Shown here: in pieces, positions 1 through 6,306 of the stretch
Position numbering within the stretch: position 1 is the stretch's first letter
Layout: every line of letters begins with the position of its first letter
Origin: an uncultured Clostridia bacterium
GTDB taxonomy: Bacteria > Bacillota > Clostridia > Christensenellales > Borkfalkiaceae
Length of the DNA: 9,973 nt
NCBI GenBank assembly: GCA_947176485.1
Contig: CAMWQS010000054.1
Coordinates: 1-9,973 of the forward strand
Direction of reading: 5' to 3'
The notes under the pieces: model-generated
What the model was told of the DNA's origin: nothing
Seen by the model: only the letters and a program-made list of their open reading frames with translations
The model's database searches: none
Program-made: the position numbers and the translations under genes

Positions 1-45
1 TGATCGCTTTCCACCTTATGTATCAAGACAAGATTTCTATTTTAT

Positions 46-2046
46 TTACTTTTTCAATTTTTCGGGTACTTCCACTTGGGGGATATGAGACAGGTCGTTT
101 TTGACCCCTTCGAACTGCTTTTTTATGCTTGACTTAATTTTTTGCGCAGCCTTCTTTTCTTCCTCGGTTTCCTCCTTAAAAGGCACCTCGAAGATAAGCG
201 ACTCGTACGGTCTTAAATCAAATTTCAATTTGTATTTTCTGCCGTCGCAAAGCTCCTCTATAGCGTCGATTTCGACTAGGTTATCCTCGGAATAGGTTGT
301 GAAAATCCGTTTATACTTACCCGCAACGGGCGCGCCGACGCCCATATCCTTTCTGTAAACGGGCGCAAAGTTGCACACGAAGATAAGCGCGTTGTTATAG
401 TTCCACGGGTTGCGCCTTATAAAGGTGAAAATGTTCCTATTATAGTCGCCGCTGTTTATCCACTCGCAGGTAACGGGCCCGCCGCAGTCGTTATGCAGAA
501 CGGGACGCTCCTTATACAAATGCAAAAGCGTACGGTAGCAGTTCATTACGTCGCGGTGCCCCTCGTCGTCGCAAAGCCACCAGTCAAGCCCCGTCTTAAA
601 GTTCCACTCGCTTTCCTGCGCAAAGTCCTGACCCATAAAAAGCAGCTTTTTGCCGGGGTGCCCCATCATCATTGTATAGCAAGTTTTAAGGCTGCCCATC
701 TTATCCATCTTGTTGCCCACTTGCTTGTTTATCATACTGCCCTTGCCGTAAACGACCTCGTCGTGCGACAGTACGAGCATATAATTTTCGTTAAACGCGT
801 ACTCGAAGGTGTGCGTCATTAAATGGTGATGGTACGGTCTGAAAATGGGGTCGGTGTTGTAGTACTTTATTCCGTCGTTCATCCAGCCCATATTCCACTT
901 TAAGCCGAACCCGAAACCGCCGTCCTTCGCGGGCTTGGTTACGCCTGCAATAATCGAGCTATCCTCCGCTATAAGGAACGCGTCCGTCTTTTGCCTTAAC
1001 ACGCTGTTAAGGTGGCGGAAAAACTCGAAGCTTTCCAAATTCTCGTTGCCGCCGTACACGTTGGGGCGGTACTGCTCCCGCCCGAAGCTGTTATATAACA
1101 GAGCCGCAACCGCGTCCGCCCTTAACGCGTCGATATGGTATTTTTCAACCCAAAAGAACGCCGAGGCGATTAGGAAGTTGGAAACTTCTTTTTTGCCCAA
1201 ATCGAAGGCTTTGGTGCCCCATTCTGGATATTCTGCGCGCAAGGGGTCGGCGTACTCGTAAAGGGGCGTACCGTCGAAGTTTGCAAGCCCCCAATCGTCC
1301 TTGGGGAAGTGCGCAGGCACCCAGTCCAAAATTACGCCTATACCGTTTTTGTGCATATGGTCGACGAAGTACATAAAGTCCTCGGGCGAGCCGTAGCGCG
1401 CCGTCGGGCAGAAGTAACCCGTAACCTGATACCCCCAGCTCGGGTCGAAGGGGTACTCGCATATACCCATAAGCTCGATATGCGTATAACCCATATAATT
1501 CATATATTCGGCAAGCTCGTGAGCAAGGCGGCGGTAATCGAAGAACTGGTCCTCGTCCCACTTGGATAAATCTTTTTTCCAGCTGCCGAGGTGCACCTCG
1601 TACACAGCCATAGGCTTTTCAAGGAAGTTTTCGCCCTTCTTTTCCTTACGCCACTTCTCGTCGCCCCACTTGTAATTGTCAAGATTGGTTACGACGGAGG
1701 CGTTTGCGGGGCGTTTTTCGGAGCCGTATGCGTACGGGTCAATCTTGTACACCTCGCTGCCGTCTGCGCGCACGACGAGGTATTTGTACTTAACCCCCTC
1801 GCACATACCGGGCACGAACAGCTCCCACATGGCGTCGTCTACCTTCGTCATGGTATCAGCCCAAGGCGTCCAACCGTTGCCGTCCGAAACTACGCAAACG
1901 GCTTTTGCGTTGGGTGCCCACAAAACGAATTGAACGCCGCGCACGCCGTCAACCTCACGGATATGCGCGCCCATCTTATTGTACAGCTCGTAATGAGTGC
2001 CGTGATGGAACAGATACCTGTCCAAATCCCCGAAAAATTTCTCCAT
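46..2046 (-). CDS. glgB: 1,4-alpha-glucan branching enzyme (GlgB)
   Basis: Cytoplasmic glycogen branching enzyme: it cuts an alpha-1,4 glucan chain and rejoins it in alpha-1,6 linkage. The 666 residues show an N-terminal CBM48-like beta domain (about 15-115), then a GH13 (beta/alpha)8 barrel with all four conserved regions: DWVPAH (241-246), the ALRADAV segment with nucleophile D311, AEDSS with acid/base E361, and LSHDE with H428 and D429. SWGYQVTGYFCP (203-214) and HPGKKLLFMG (463-472) are typical of GlgB. A C-terminal beta domain ends near 621, followed by an unusual charged tail of about 45 residues. I start at the ATG at 2046 (MEKFFGDLDRY), which matches how clostridial GlgB proteins begin. 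An in-frame TTG at 2058 would add four residues but overlaps the GGGGGA ribosome site, whose spacing to the ATG is short. The gene follows the upstream GH13 gene after 17 nt, so they are probably co-transcribed. Family call very secure; exact start less so. Confidence 0.96.
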   Translation of the reverse strand: MEKFFGDLDRYLFHHGTHYELYNKMGAHIREVDGVRGVQFVLWAPNAKAVCVVSDGNGWTPWADTMTKVDDAMWELFVPGMCEGVKYKYLVVRADGSEVYKIDPYAYGSEKRPANASVVTNLDNYKWGDEKWRKEKKGENFLEKPMAVYEVHLGSWKKDLSKWDEDQFFDYRRLAHELAEYMNYMGYTHIELMGICEYPFDPSWGYQVTGYFCPTARYGSPEDFMYFVDHMHKNGIGVILDWVPAHFPKDDWGLANFDGTPLYEYADPLRAEYPEWGTKAFDLGKKEVSNFLIASAFFWVEKYHIDALRADAVAALLYNSFGREQYRPNVYGGNENLESFEFFRHLNSVLRQKTDAFLIAEDSSIIAGVTKPAKDGGFGFGLKWNMGWMNDGIKYYNTDPIFRPYHHHLMTHTFEYAFNENYMLVLSHDEVVYGKGSMINKQVGNKMDKMGSLKTCYTMMMGHPGKKLLFMGQDFAQESEWNFKTGLDWWLCDDEGHRDVMNCYRTLLHLYKERPVLHNDCGGPVTCEWINSGDYNRNIFTFIRRNPWNYNNALIFVCNFAPVYRKDMGVGAPVAGKYKRIFTTYSEDNLVEIDAIEELCDGRKYKLKFDLRPYESLIFEVPFKEETEEEKKAAQKIKSSIKKQFEGVKNDLSHIPQVEVPEKLKK

Positions 2047-2063
2047 AAATTCCCCCAAATAAA

Positions 2064-4106
2064 TTAATCTTCTTTAAAAGAATAATAATACACCGCCCCG
2101 CTATTTTCCGGTAGCGTTACGAACAACCTGCCGTGCTTGACCTCGCTGACCTCCTCGCGCTCGTCGTAGCCCCAGCCGCTCGATAAAAACTTCCTCGTCA
2201 TCTTTGCGCCGCCGTGCGGAACGCCAAGCTCCCAAACGGGCACCGTCAAGGAAATTTCTCCGTCGTTGCAGTTTATAATCACCACGCAGCACTCGTTTTG
2301 GTCAAATCTGCCGTAGGCGATATATCCGTTGCCCGCATCAAGCCGTTTTAAGCTGCCCATTTTAAGGCAAGGCACGCGCTTCCTCAACGCGATTGCCCGC
2401 TTGTGGAATTCGATTAATTCCAAATCCTCACTGCCCCACGGGTAGGTTCTGCGGCTGTCGGGGTCGGTCCAACCCACTTGCCCCGCCTCGTCCGCGTAGT
2501 AGATACCGGGCGAGCCAACCCAAGTCATTTGAATAAGCACCGCAAGCTGCATAACGCGCTTGTCGATATTGTAACCCGCCTCGTGCGGGCCCTTCGTTTT
2601 GGTGGTGCCGACCGTCCTGTTCGTGCGGGTCAAAAAGCGCGAATGGTCGTGGTTTGAAAGCTGATTCAAAGCCGAGTCCAACGCGGGGCGCGGGAACTTT
2701 GACATAGCCTTGAACATACTGTCGAAGAACAGCTTGCCGTCCCTCAGCTTGCCACCGTCGAACGCTTCACTGTGCTTTTCCATACCTGTCAAAAACCAAG
2801 TTACGGGCTCCATAAACGCGTCGTAGTTCATAACCGAGTCCCACTCGTTTCCGCCGAACCAGCTCTCGGGCGAGCCGTAGTGTTCGGCAAAGATAAACGC
2901 CTCGGGGTTAGCCTGCCGCACTCGGGCGCGGAACTTCTGCCAAAACTTGTGGTTATACGCGGGGCTGTGCCCCAAGTCCGCCGCCACGTCAAGCCGCCAA
3001 CCGTCAACGCCGTAGGGCTCCGAAACCCACTTCGCGCCCAAATTCAAGATATATTCTTCAAGCTGCTGGCTCTTTTCATAGTTGAGCTTGGGCAAGGTCG
3101 GGAAGCCCCACCAGCCCTCGTATTCGCTGTGCGCCTCGTTGGGTTTTTTAAATTTGAAGTAGCTTCTGTACGGGCTCTTTGCGGACTGAAACGCGCCTTC
3201 TTCGTAGCCCTCTTTGTTCAAATAAATGCCCTCTCTGTCCAGCCATTTATTGAACGAACCGCAGTGGTTGAACACGCCGTCTATTACCACCTTCATTCCT
3301 CTGGAATGAATTTCCTTAACGAGCTCGGCAAAATAGGCGTTGCTCTTTTCAAGGTTTTTCTTCGAGGTGGTGCGCTTAATGTACTTGGGCGCGTAGCCGT
3401 TGTGCGTTTCCCAGTGCTGCATAGCGTGCTGAACGTCGTCCTTGATAACGGCAAGGTGCGGGTCAATATAATCGTAGTCCTGTGTGTCGTACTTGTGGTT
3501 CGAGGGCGAAACGAAAATCGGGTTGAAATAAATCGCCTTGACGCCCAGCTCTTGCAAATAGTCAAGCTTTTCCCTAACCCCTTGCAAATCGCCGCCGTAA
3601 AAGCAGTTTACGTCAAGGCTGTCGGGGAATTTGTACCATTCGCGTATGCGGCGTGAGTGCCCGCCCGTGTAAAAATACTCGTTATCTTCGACGTCGTTGT
3701 CGGGGTTGCCGTTGCAAAAGCGGTCGGGGAAAATCTGATAAAACACCGTGCCCTTAGCCCAATCGGGAACTTTGAAGTTCGGCACGAAGGAAAAGTCGTA
3801 CTCCGCTTGAATATTTTCTACGCAGCCCAAACGGTTATAGTAAATTATATCGTCCTCGTCCTCGGCGCAGAAGTGATAGCTGACCTCTTTTTGCGTGCAC
3901 TTAAAGGAAAATTTGTAATAGTCGAAATGCTCGTCGGTTTTAAACTTCACCATCTTGTGGCGAATACCGTTGATAACCGCCGACACCTGCAACGCGTCGT
4001 TTGCAAGCGTCCTGAATATTAGCGTAACCGTATCGCCGGTAACGGGCTCGTAAGGCGTTTTAAATTGTACCGTTTCGTCGGCGAAAAGTGCGTTTCTGTT
4101 AATCAT
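2064..4106 (-). CDS. GH13 neopullulanase / cyclomaltodextrinase-like alpha-amylase family enzyme
   Basis: Glycoside hydrolase acting on alpha-glucans, expected to cleave maltodextrins, cyclodextrins or pullulan. No signal peptide is visible, so it is probably intracellular. Of 680 residues, about 1-110 form a beta-rich domain in the position of CBM34. The family hallmark VFYQIFPDRFCNGNPDND (121-138) follows, then the GH13 barrel: DGVFNH (276-281), GWRLDVA with nucleophile D373, FAEH with acid/base E408, and SNHDH with transition-state stabiliser D487. A beta-sandwich domain follows from about 585. This order fits the neopullulanase/maltogenic-amylase subfamily; exact specificity cannot be read from motifs. 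I start at the ATG at 4106 because AGGGA lies 9 nt upstream and a consensus promoter precedes it. A longer frame opening with TTG at 4187 would begin inside the hairpin and is rejected. It is first gene of a unit with glgB. An insertion of roughly 35-40 residues sits at about 218-258, before region I. Confidence 0.92.
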   Translation of the reverse strand: MINRNALFADETVQFKTPYEPVTGDTVTLIFRTLANDALQVSAVINGIRHKMVKFKTDEHFDYYKFSFKCTQKEVSYHFCAEDEDDIIYYNRLGCVENIQAEYDFSFVPNFKVPDWAKGTVFYQIFPDRFCNGNPDNDVEDNEYFYTGGHSRRIREWYKFPDSLDVNCFYGGDLQGVREKLDYLQELGVKAIYFNPIFVSPSNHKYDTQDYDYIDPHLAVIKDDVQHAMQHWETHNGYAPKYIKRTTSKKNLEKSNAYFAELVKEIHSRGMKVVIDGVFNHCGSFNKWLDREGIYLNKEGYEEGAFQSAKSPYRSYFKFKKPNEAHSEYEGWWGFPTLPKLNYEKSQQLEEYILNLGAKWVSEPYGVDGWRLDVAADLGHSPAYNHKFWQKFRARVRQANPEAFIFAEHYGSPESWFGGNEWDSVMNYDAFMEPVTWFLTGMEKHSEAFDGGKLRDGKLFFDSMFKAMSKFPRPALDSALNQLSNHDHSRFLTRTNRTVGTTKTKGPHEAGYNIDKRVMQLAVLIQMTWVGSPGIYYADEAGQVGWTDPDSRRTYPWGSEDLELIEFHKRAIALRKRVPCLKMGSLKRLDAGNGYIAYGRFDQNECCVVIINCNDGEISLTVPVWELGVPHGGAKMTRKFLSSGWGYDEREEVSEVKHGRLFVTLPENSGAVYYYSFKED

Positions 4107-4143
4107 TTTCAAGTCCCTATAATAAGCCGATATTTCAAAAAAA

Positions 4144-4172
4144 ATTATAACACGGCGCAGTATTAAAGTCAA
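4144..4172 (-). promoter_or_regulatory. Sigma-A promoter of the GH13-glgB operon
   Basis: On the minus strand TTGACT (4167-4172) is followed after exactly 17 bp by TATAAT (4144-4149), with a TGT extended -10 directly before it. Transcription should start near 4137, leaving a leader of about 30 nt that carries AGGGA before the ATG at 4106. The -35 box begins one base after the base of the hairpin that ends the upstream xre gene, so the terminator and the promoter are packed back to back. Confidence 0.85.
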
Positions 4173-4173
4173 T

Positions 4174-4202
4174 AGCCGCCCGCGCAAAATGCGCGGGCGG
4201 CT
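4174..4202 (-). terminator. Hairpin terminator after the XRE regulator gene
   Basis: A perfect 13-bp GC-rich stem (arms 4174-4186 and 4190-4202) with a 3-nt loop begins 8 nt after the stop codon of the xre gene. On the minus strand only a short, interrupted T-tract follows (ATTGACTTT), and this overlaps the -35 box of the next promoter. Stem strength is very high, but the weak U-tract makes termination efficiency uncertain. Confidence 0.72.
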
Positions 4203-4210
4203 TTATCGTT

Positions 4211-4651
4211 TTAAACTTCTCTGCCAAGAATAAAATCAACGGAACAATCAAAATACTTTGCAAGCCTTACTAAACTTTCAGCCGTCGGCTCGTATTTACC
4301 TTTATGCCAATTGTTGACTGCCATTTCTGATAAGCCCGTATCTTTTTCAAGTCGGTATTTTGATATCTGAAAATGTTTCAATAAAAAACTTAACTGCTCG
4401 TTAAATGGCGGACGCTGTTTAAAAGACCTATCGTCTAATATATCCGTCAAGCCCAAAAGATAATCAGTAGTGCAATTAAAATAGTCGGCTAATTTCACTA
4501 AGGTATTTGCTGCCGGCATTCTCACAGCACGCACATATTTAGAAATTTCTGATTGCTCAATATTCAATTTATTTGCAAGTGCAGAGTTGTTAAGCTCTTG
4601 CTCCTCCATTAAATCTTTTAGCCTCTCAGACAGTTTCGACAAAATATCCAT
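4211..4651 (-). CDS. XRE-family transcriptional regulator with two helix-turn-helix domains
   Basis: A 146-residue DNA-binding protein made of two lambda-repressor-type HTH units joined by a short linker. Unit one spans about 6-67 and unit two about 86-144. Each closes with the same signature, LADYFNCTTDYLLG (54-67) and LAKYFDCSVDFILG (130-143), so the protein looks like an internal duplication. The first recognition helix lies near IEQSEISKYVRA, the second near LSEMAVNNWHKG. There is no effector, sensor or peptidase domain, so it is expected to act as a simple repressor or activator. The ATG at 4651 has AGGGGA 9 nt upstream; an in-frame TTG at 4672 lies before that ribosome site and is rejected. 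The gene is divergent from the 68-residue protein gene across 133 bp, which is the likely place for autoregulation. Base composition is visibly more AT-rich than the GH13 genes, which could reflect transfer. Target genes are unknown. Confidence 0.88.
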   Translation of the reverse strand: MDILSKLSERLKDLMEEQELNNSALANKLNIEQSEISKYVRAVRMPAANTLVKLADYFNCTTDYLLGLTDILDDRSFKQRPPFNEQLSFLLKHFQISKYRLEKDTGLSEMAVNNWHKGKYEPTAESLVRLAKYFDCSVDFILGREV

Positions 4652-4702
4652 AAAATAGTGTCCCCTCGACAAAAAATTATCCCACAGTCTGAACCAATTT
4701 GC

Positions 4703-4732
4703 TTGCTGTTGGTCTACTCGTAGGGGTATAAT
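4703..4732 (+). promoter_or_regulatory. Candidate promoter of the 68-residue protein gene
   Basis: A perfect -10 box TATAAT lies at 4727-4732 in the right direction and place for the gene starting at 4785. The best -35 candidate is TTGCTG at 4703-4708, with 18-bp spacing and a poor match to TTGACA. A promoter with a good -10 and a poor -35 would suit activation by, or competition with, the neighbouring XRE protein, but that is inference. Confidence 0.5.
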
Positions 4733-4746
4733 ATAAGTACACTTAT
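4733..4746. promoter_or_regulatory. Candidate operator palindrome between xre and the small gene
   Basis: ATAAGT (4733-4738) and ACTTAT (4741-4746) form an inverted repeat with a 2-nt centre, starting immediately after the -10 box and covering the predicted transcription start. This is a classic place for a repressor site, and the divergent XRE regulator is the obvious candidate ligand. Short AT-rich palindromes also occur by chance. Confidence 0.4.
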
Positions 4747-4784
4747 TATGCGCACAAGGTGAAAAAAATTAAAGGAGTACTATT

Positions 4785-4991
4785 ATGGACGAAATAGAAG
4801 AAAAATTAAAGAAACTTGCTAATGAAGTAACACTACGAGAGCCGCCGATTGCGGCAAAAGAATTGCTTGAAGAAATCTTCCCGCTTTTGAAAGAACATTT
4901 TGAAGGTGAAATGGTTTGTACCGGCAGAGCAATTAATTATATTATGCCAAACGGGCAAGAGTTTATTATTACGGCAAGGCGTCTTAGTTAA
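4785..4991 (+). CDS. Small hypothetical protein, 68 residues
   Basis: I do not recognise this protein. It is very likely real: ATG at 4785 is preceded by a perfect AAAGGAG ribosome site with 7-nt spacing, a TATAAT box lies upstream, and a perfect hairpin terminator begins 4 nt after the stop. Residues 1-40 are highly charged and look helical (two helices, about 1-15 and 22-39, joined by a proline-containing turn). Residues 42-67 look like a beta-hairpin (RAINYIMPNGQEFIITARRL) with an NG turn. It has one cysteine (C45), no membrane segment, no signal peptide and no metal-binding cluster. It is transcribed as a single-gene unit, divergently from the double-HTH XRE regulator, and shares that gene's AT-rich composition. 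Plausible roles include a partner or antagonist of the regulator or a small gene of mobile-element origin; neither is shown by the sequence. Confidence 0.82.
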   Translation: MDEIEEKLKKLANEVTLREPPIAAKELLEEIFPLLKEHFEGEMVCTGRAINYIMPNGQEFIITARRLS

Positions 4992-4995
4992 AGTG

Positions 4996-5030
4996 AAACG
5001 CCGACGGAAAAGATTTCCGTCGGCGTTTTA
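4996..5030 (+). terminator. Intrinsic terminator of the small hypothetical gene
   Basis: A perfect 15-bp inverted repeat (4996-5010 and 5014-5028) with a 3-nt loop starts 4 nt after the stop codon. The arms are GC-rich inside, with an AAA start and a TTT end; the 3' arm runs into TTTTA and then more AT-rich sequence. It insulates the small gene from the yitT promoter 60 bp downstream. Confidence 0.85.
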
Positions 5031-5038
5031 ATTTGAAT

Positions 5039-5053
5039 TGACAAAAATTGTCA
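5039..5053. promoter_or_regulatory. Palindrome upstream of yitT promoter (TGACAA-AAA-TTGTCA)
   Basis: Perfect 6-bp arms (5039-5044, 5048-5053) with a 3-nt AAA centre lie about 35 bp upstream of the -35 box of the yitT pair. The position fits an activator or upstream operator site. It contains a perfect TTGACA at 5038-5043, but no -10 box follows at a usable distance, so I do not call it a promoter. Confidence 0.35.
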
Positions 5054-5068
5054 CAAGTTATCATTACG

Positions 5069-5080
5069 TGAATATATTCA
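5069..5080. promoter_or_regulatory. Perfect 12-bp palindrome just upstream of the yitT -35 box
   Basis: TGAATATATTCA is its own reverse complement and ends 7 bp before the -35 hexamer. It is the second palindrome in the 60 bp between the upstream terminator and the promoter. The two palindromes differ in sequence, so they would not obviously bind the same protein. AT-richness raises the chance rate. Confidence 0.35.
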
Positions 5081-5087
5081 TTTAATA

Positions 5088-5116
5088 TTGACTTTAAATT
5101 TACGGTATGTTATATT
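5088..5116 (+). promoter_or_regulatory. Sigma-A promoter of the yitT pair
   Basis: TTGACT (5088-5093), a 17-bp spacer and TATATT (5111-5116), with TGT forming an extended -10. Transcription should start near 5123, giving a leader of about 28 nt with AAGGA just before the ATG at 5151. It has the same -35 hexamer, spacing and extended -10 as the GH13-glgB promoter. Confidence 0.82.
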
Positions 5117-5150
5117 TTATTTGCTAATATACTAATACGCAAGGATATTT

Positions 5151-6281
5151 ATGAACTTAAAGAAAAAAACTAAAAACGGGAACGAAGTTCCCGAAGATAT
5201 TGAAAAGGAAGGCACAACCCCCGCTACCGTAGAGAGTGCGGAAGTAGCCGAAAACGCCGAAATTGCCGCGGCGGCTGCCGCGGGCACGCTTGAAAACGGC
5301 GAAGAAGTACTTGCGCCCCAAGCGGCGGACGGCAAGCCCACCGTTTACGGCGATAAGGTTTTGACCAAAGCCCAGCAAAGAAAACGCTCTGTTTTAAGAT
5401 GGGTTATTTTAATTTTCGGCATAGTAATGATGTCTTGCAGCGTCTACTTCTTCCAGACGCCCAATAACATTACCTTGGGCGGCATCGCGGGTATTGCGGT
5501 AATTATAAACGGCTTTTTGCCCGAGGCGGTTGCCGCAGTATTAACGCAAGGCGTTATTATGGCGATAATCAATATCCTATTGCTTATTATAGGGCTTATA
5601 ATTCTCGGCAAGCAGTGCACCATAAGAACGGTTTTTTGCTCGATATTCTATACGGCGTTTATCTGGATATTCGAATACTTCGATATTATAGGCTTAATAA
5701 ACACCGCCGTCGGCAGAGAGGGAATTAGAACCCTTTCCGACCAACCCCTTTTGGAGCTCGTTTACGCAATTCTTCTTTTCGGTATCGGCGGCGCGCTGGT
5801 ATTCAACTGCGGCTCGTCCTCGGGCGGTACCGATATTATCGCGCTTATTTTAAAGAAGTTTACGAACATAAACGTCGGTATGGCACTTATGATTATCGAT
5901 ATGATAGTCGTATGCATCTCCTTCTACACCTTCGGCAGCGTTGAGGCGGGGCTTTTCTCCGTGCTCGGTTTATTCACAAAGTCCTTCCTTTTGGACGGCG
6001 TAATCGAAAGCATAGGCAAGACGAAGTACCTTACCATTATCACCGAAAACCCCGACGAAATTGCGAAATACATATTGACGGTTATAAACCACGGCTATAC
6101 TATGTACGACGCGGAGGGCGGCTACACGCACAAGAAAAAGAAGGTTTTGGTTACCGTGTGCAAGCGCAGTGAAGCGTTGAAAATCAAGATGAAAATACAT
6201 CAGGAAGACCCCACCTCCTTCGTAATTATTACCGACGCAAACGAAATTTTGGGCAAGGGCTTCGGCGGAACTTTACTGTAA
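5151..6281 (+). CDS. YitT family integral membrane protein (first copy)
   Basis: Membrane protein of the YitT family, whose biochemical function is not established. Residues 1-75 are an unusual hydrophilic, acidic and alanine-rich extension (poly-alanine run at 39-44) without a signal sequence. From about 81 comes the membrane domain, with hydrophobic segments near 81-101, 107-125, 130-152, 161-180, 199-218 and 243-262. The family-type motif NCGSSSGGTDIIALILKK (219-236) is present. A soluble C-terminal DUF2179-type domain (about 290-372) ends in the conserved TDANEILGKGF. Without the extension, the length matches the family norm of roughly 280-300 residues. The ATG at 5151 has AAGGA 5 nt upstream and a consensus promoter before it. 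It is the first gene of a two-gene unit with a paralogue 25 nt downstream; two palindromes before the promoter suggest specific control. Family membership is secure; substrate or role is unknown. Confidence 0.92.
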   Translation: MNLKKKTKNGNEVPEDIEKEGTTPATVESAEVAENAEIAAAAAAGTLENGEEVLAPQAADGKPTVYGDKVLTKAQQRKRSVLRWVILIFGIVMMSCSVYFFQTPNNITLGGIAGIAVIINGFLPEAVAAVLTQGVIMAIINILLLIIGLIILGKQCTIRTVFCSIFYTAFIWIFEYFDIIGLINTAVGREGIRTLSDQPLLELVYAILLFGIGGALVFNCGSSSGGTDIIALILKKFTNINVGMALMIIDMIVVCISFYTFGSVEAGLFSVLGLFTKSFLLDGVIESIGKTKYLTIITENPDEIAKYILTVINHGYTMYDAEGGYTHKKKKVLVTVCKRSEALKIKMKIHQEDPTSFVIITDANEILGKGFGGTLL

Positions 6282-6306
6282 CGGGCACGTACGATAAGCG
6301 GGAAAT

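Noticed and set aside
493..2067. Several 60-160 codon plus- and minus-strand frames over glgB
   Set aside because: They overlap a gene with complete catalytic motifs and have arginine/valine-rich compositions typical of antisense frames.
2772..3656. 294-codon open frame on the plus strand
   Set aside because: It lies wholly inside the GH13 gene on the opposite strand, shows no recognisable family, and has no ribosome site; it is a shadow of a GC-rich coding sequence.
4107..4187. TTG-started 27-residue extension of the GH13 protein
   Set aside because: It would begin inside the hairpin and run through the promoter; the ATG at 4106 has a good ribosome site and matches the family start.
4652..4672. 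TTG-started 7-residue extension of the XRE protein
   Set aside because: It overlaps the AGGGGA ribosome site of the ATG at 4651.
4676..4681. GATAAT on the minus strand as -10 box of the xre gene
   Set aside because: The position is plausible but no -35 box lies at 16-18 bp, so the promoter cannot be supported.
4211..4991. Toxin-antitoxin system
   Set aside because: The two genes are divergent rather than overlapping or co-directional, and the 68-residue protein has no recognisable toxin motif.
5038..5066. Perfect TTGACA as a second yitT promoter
   Set aside because: No -10-like hexamer occurs at 16-18 bp spacing; the box is part of a palindrome instead.
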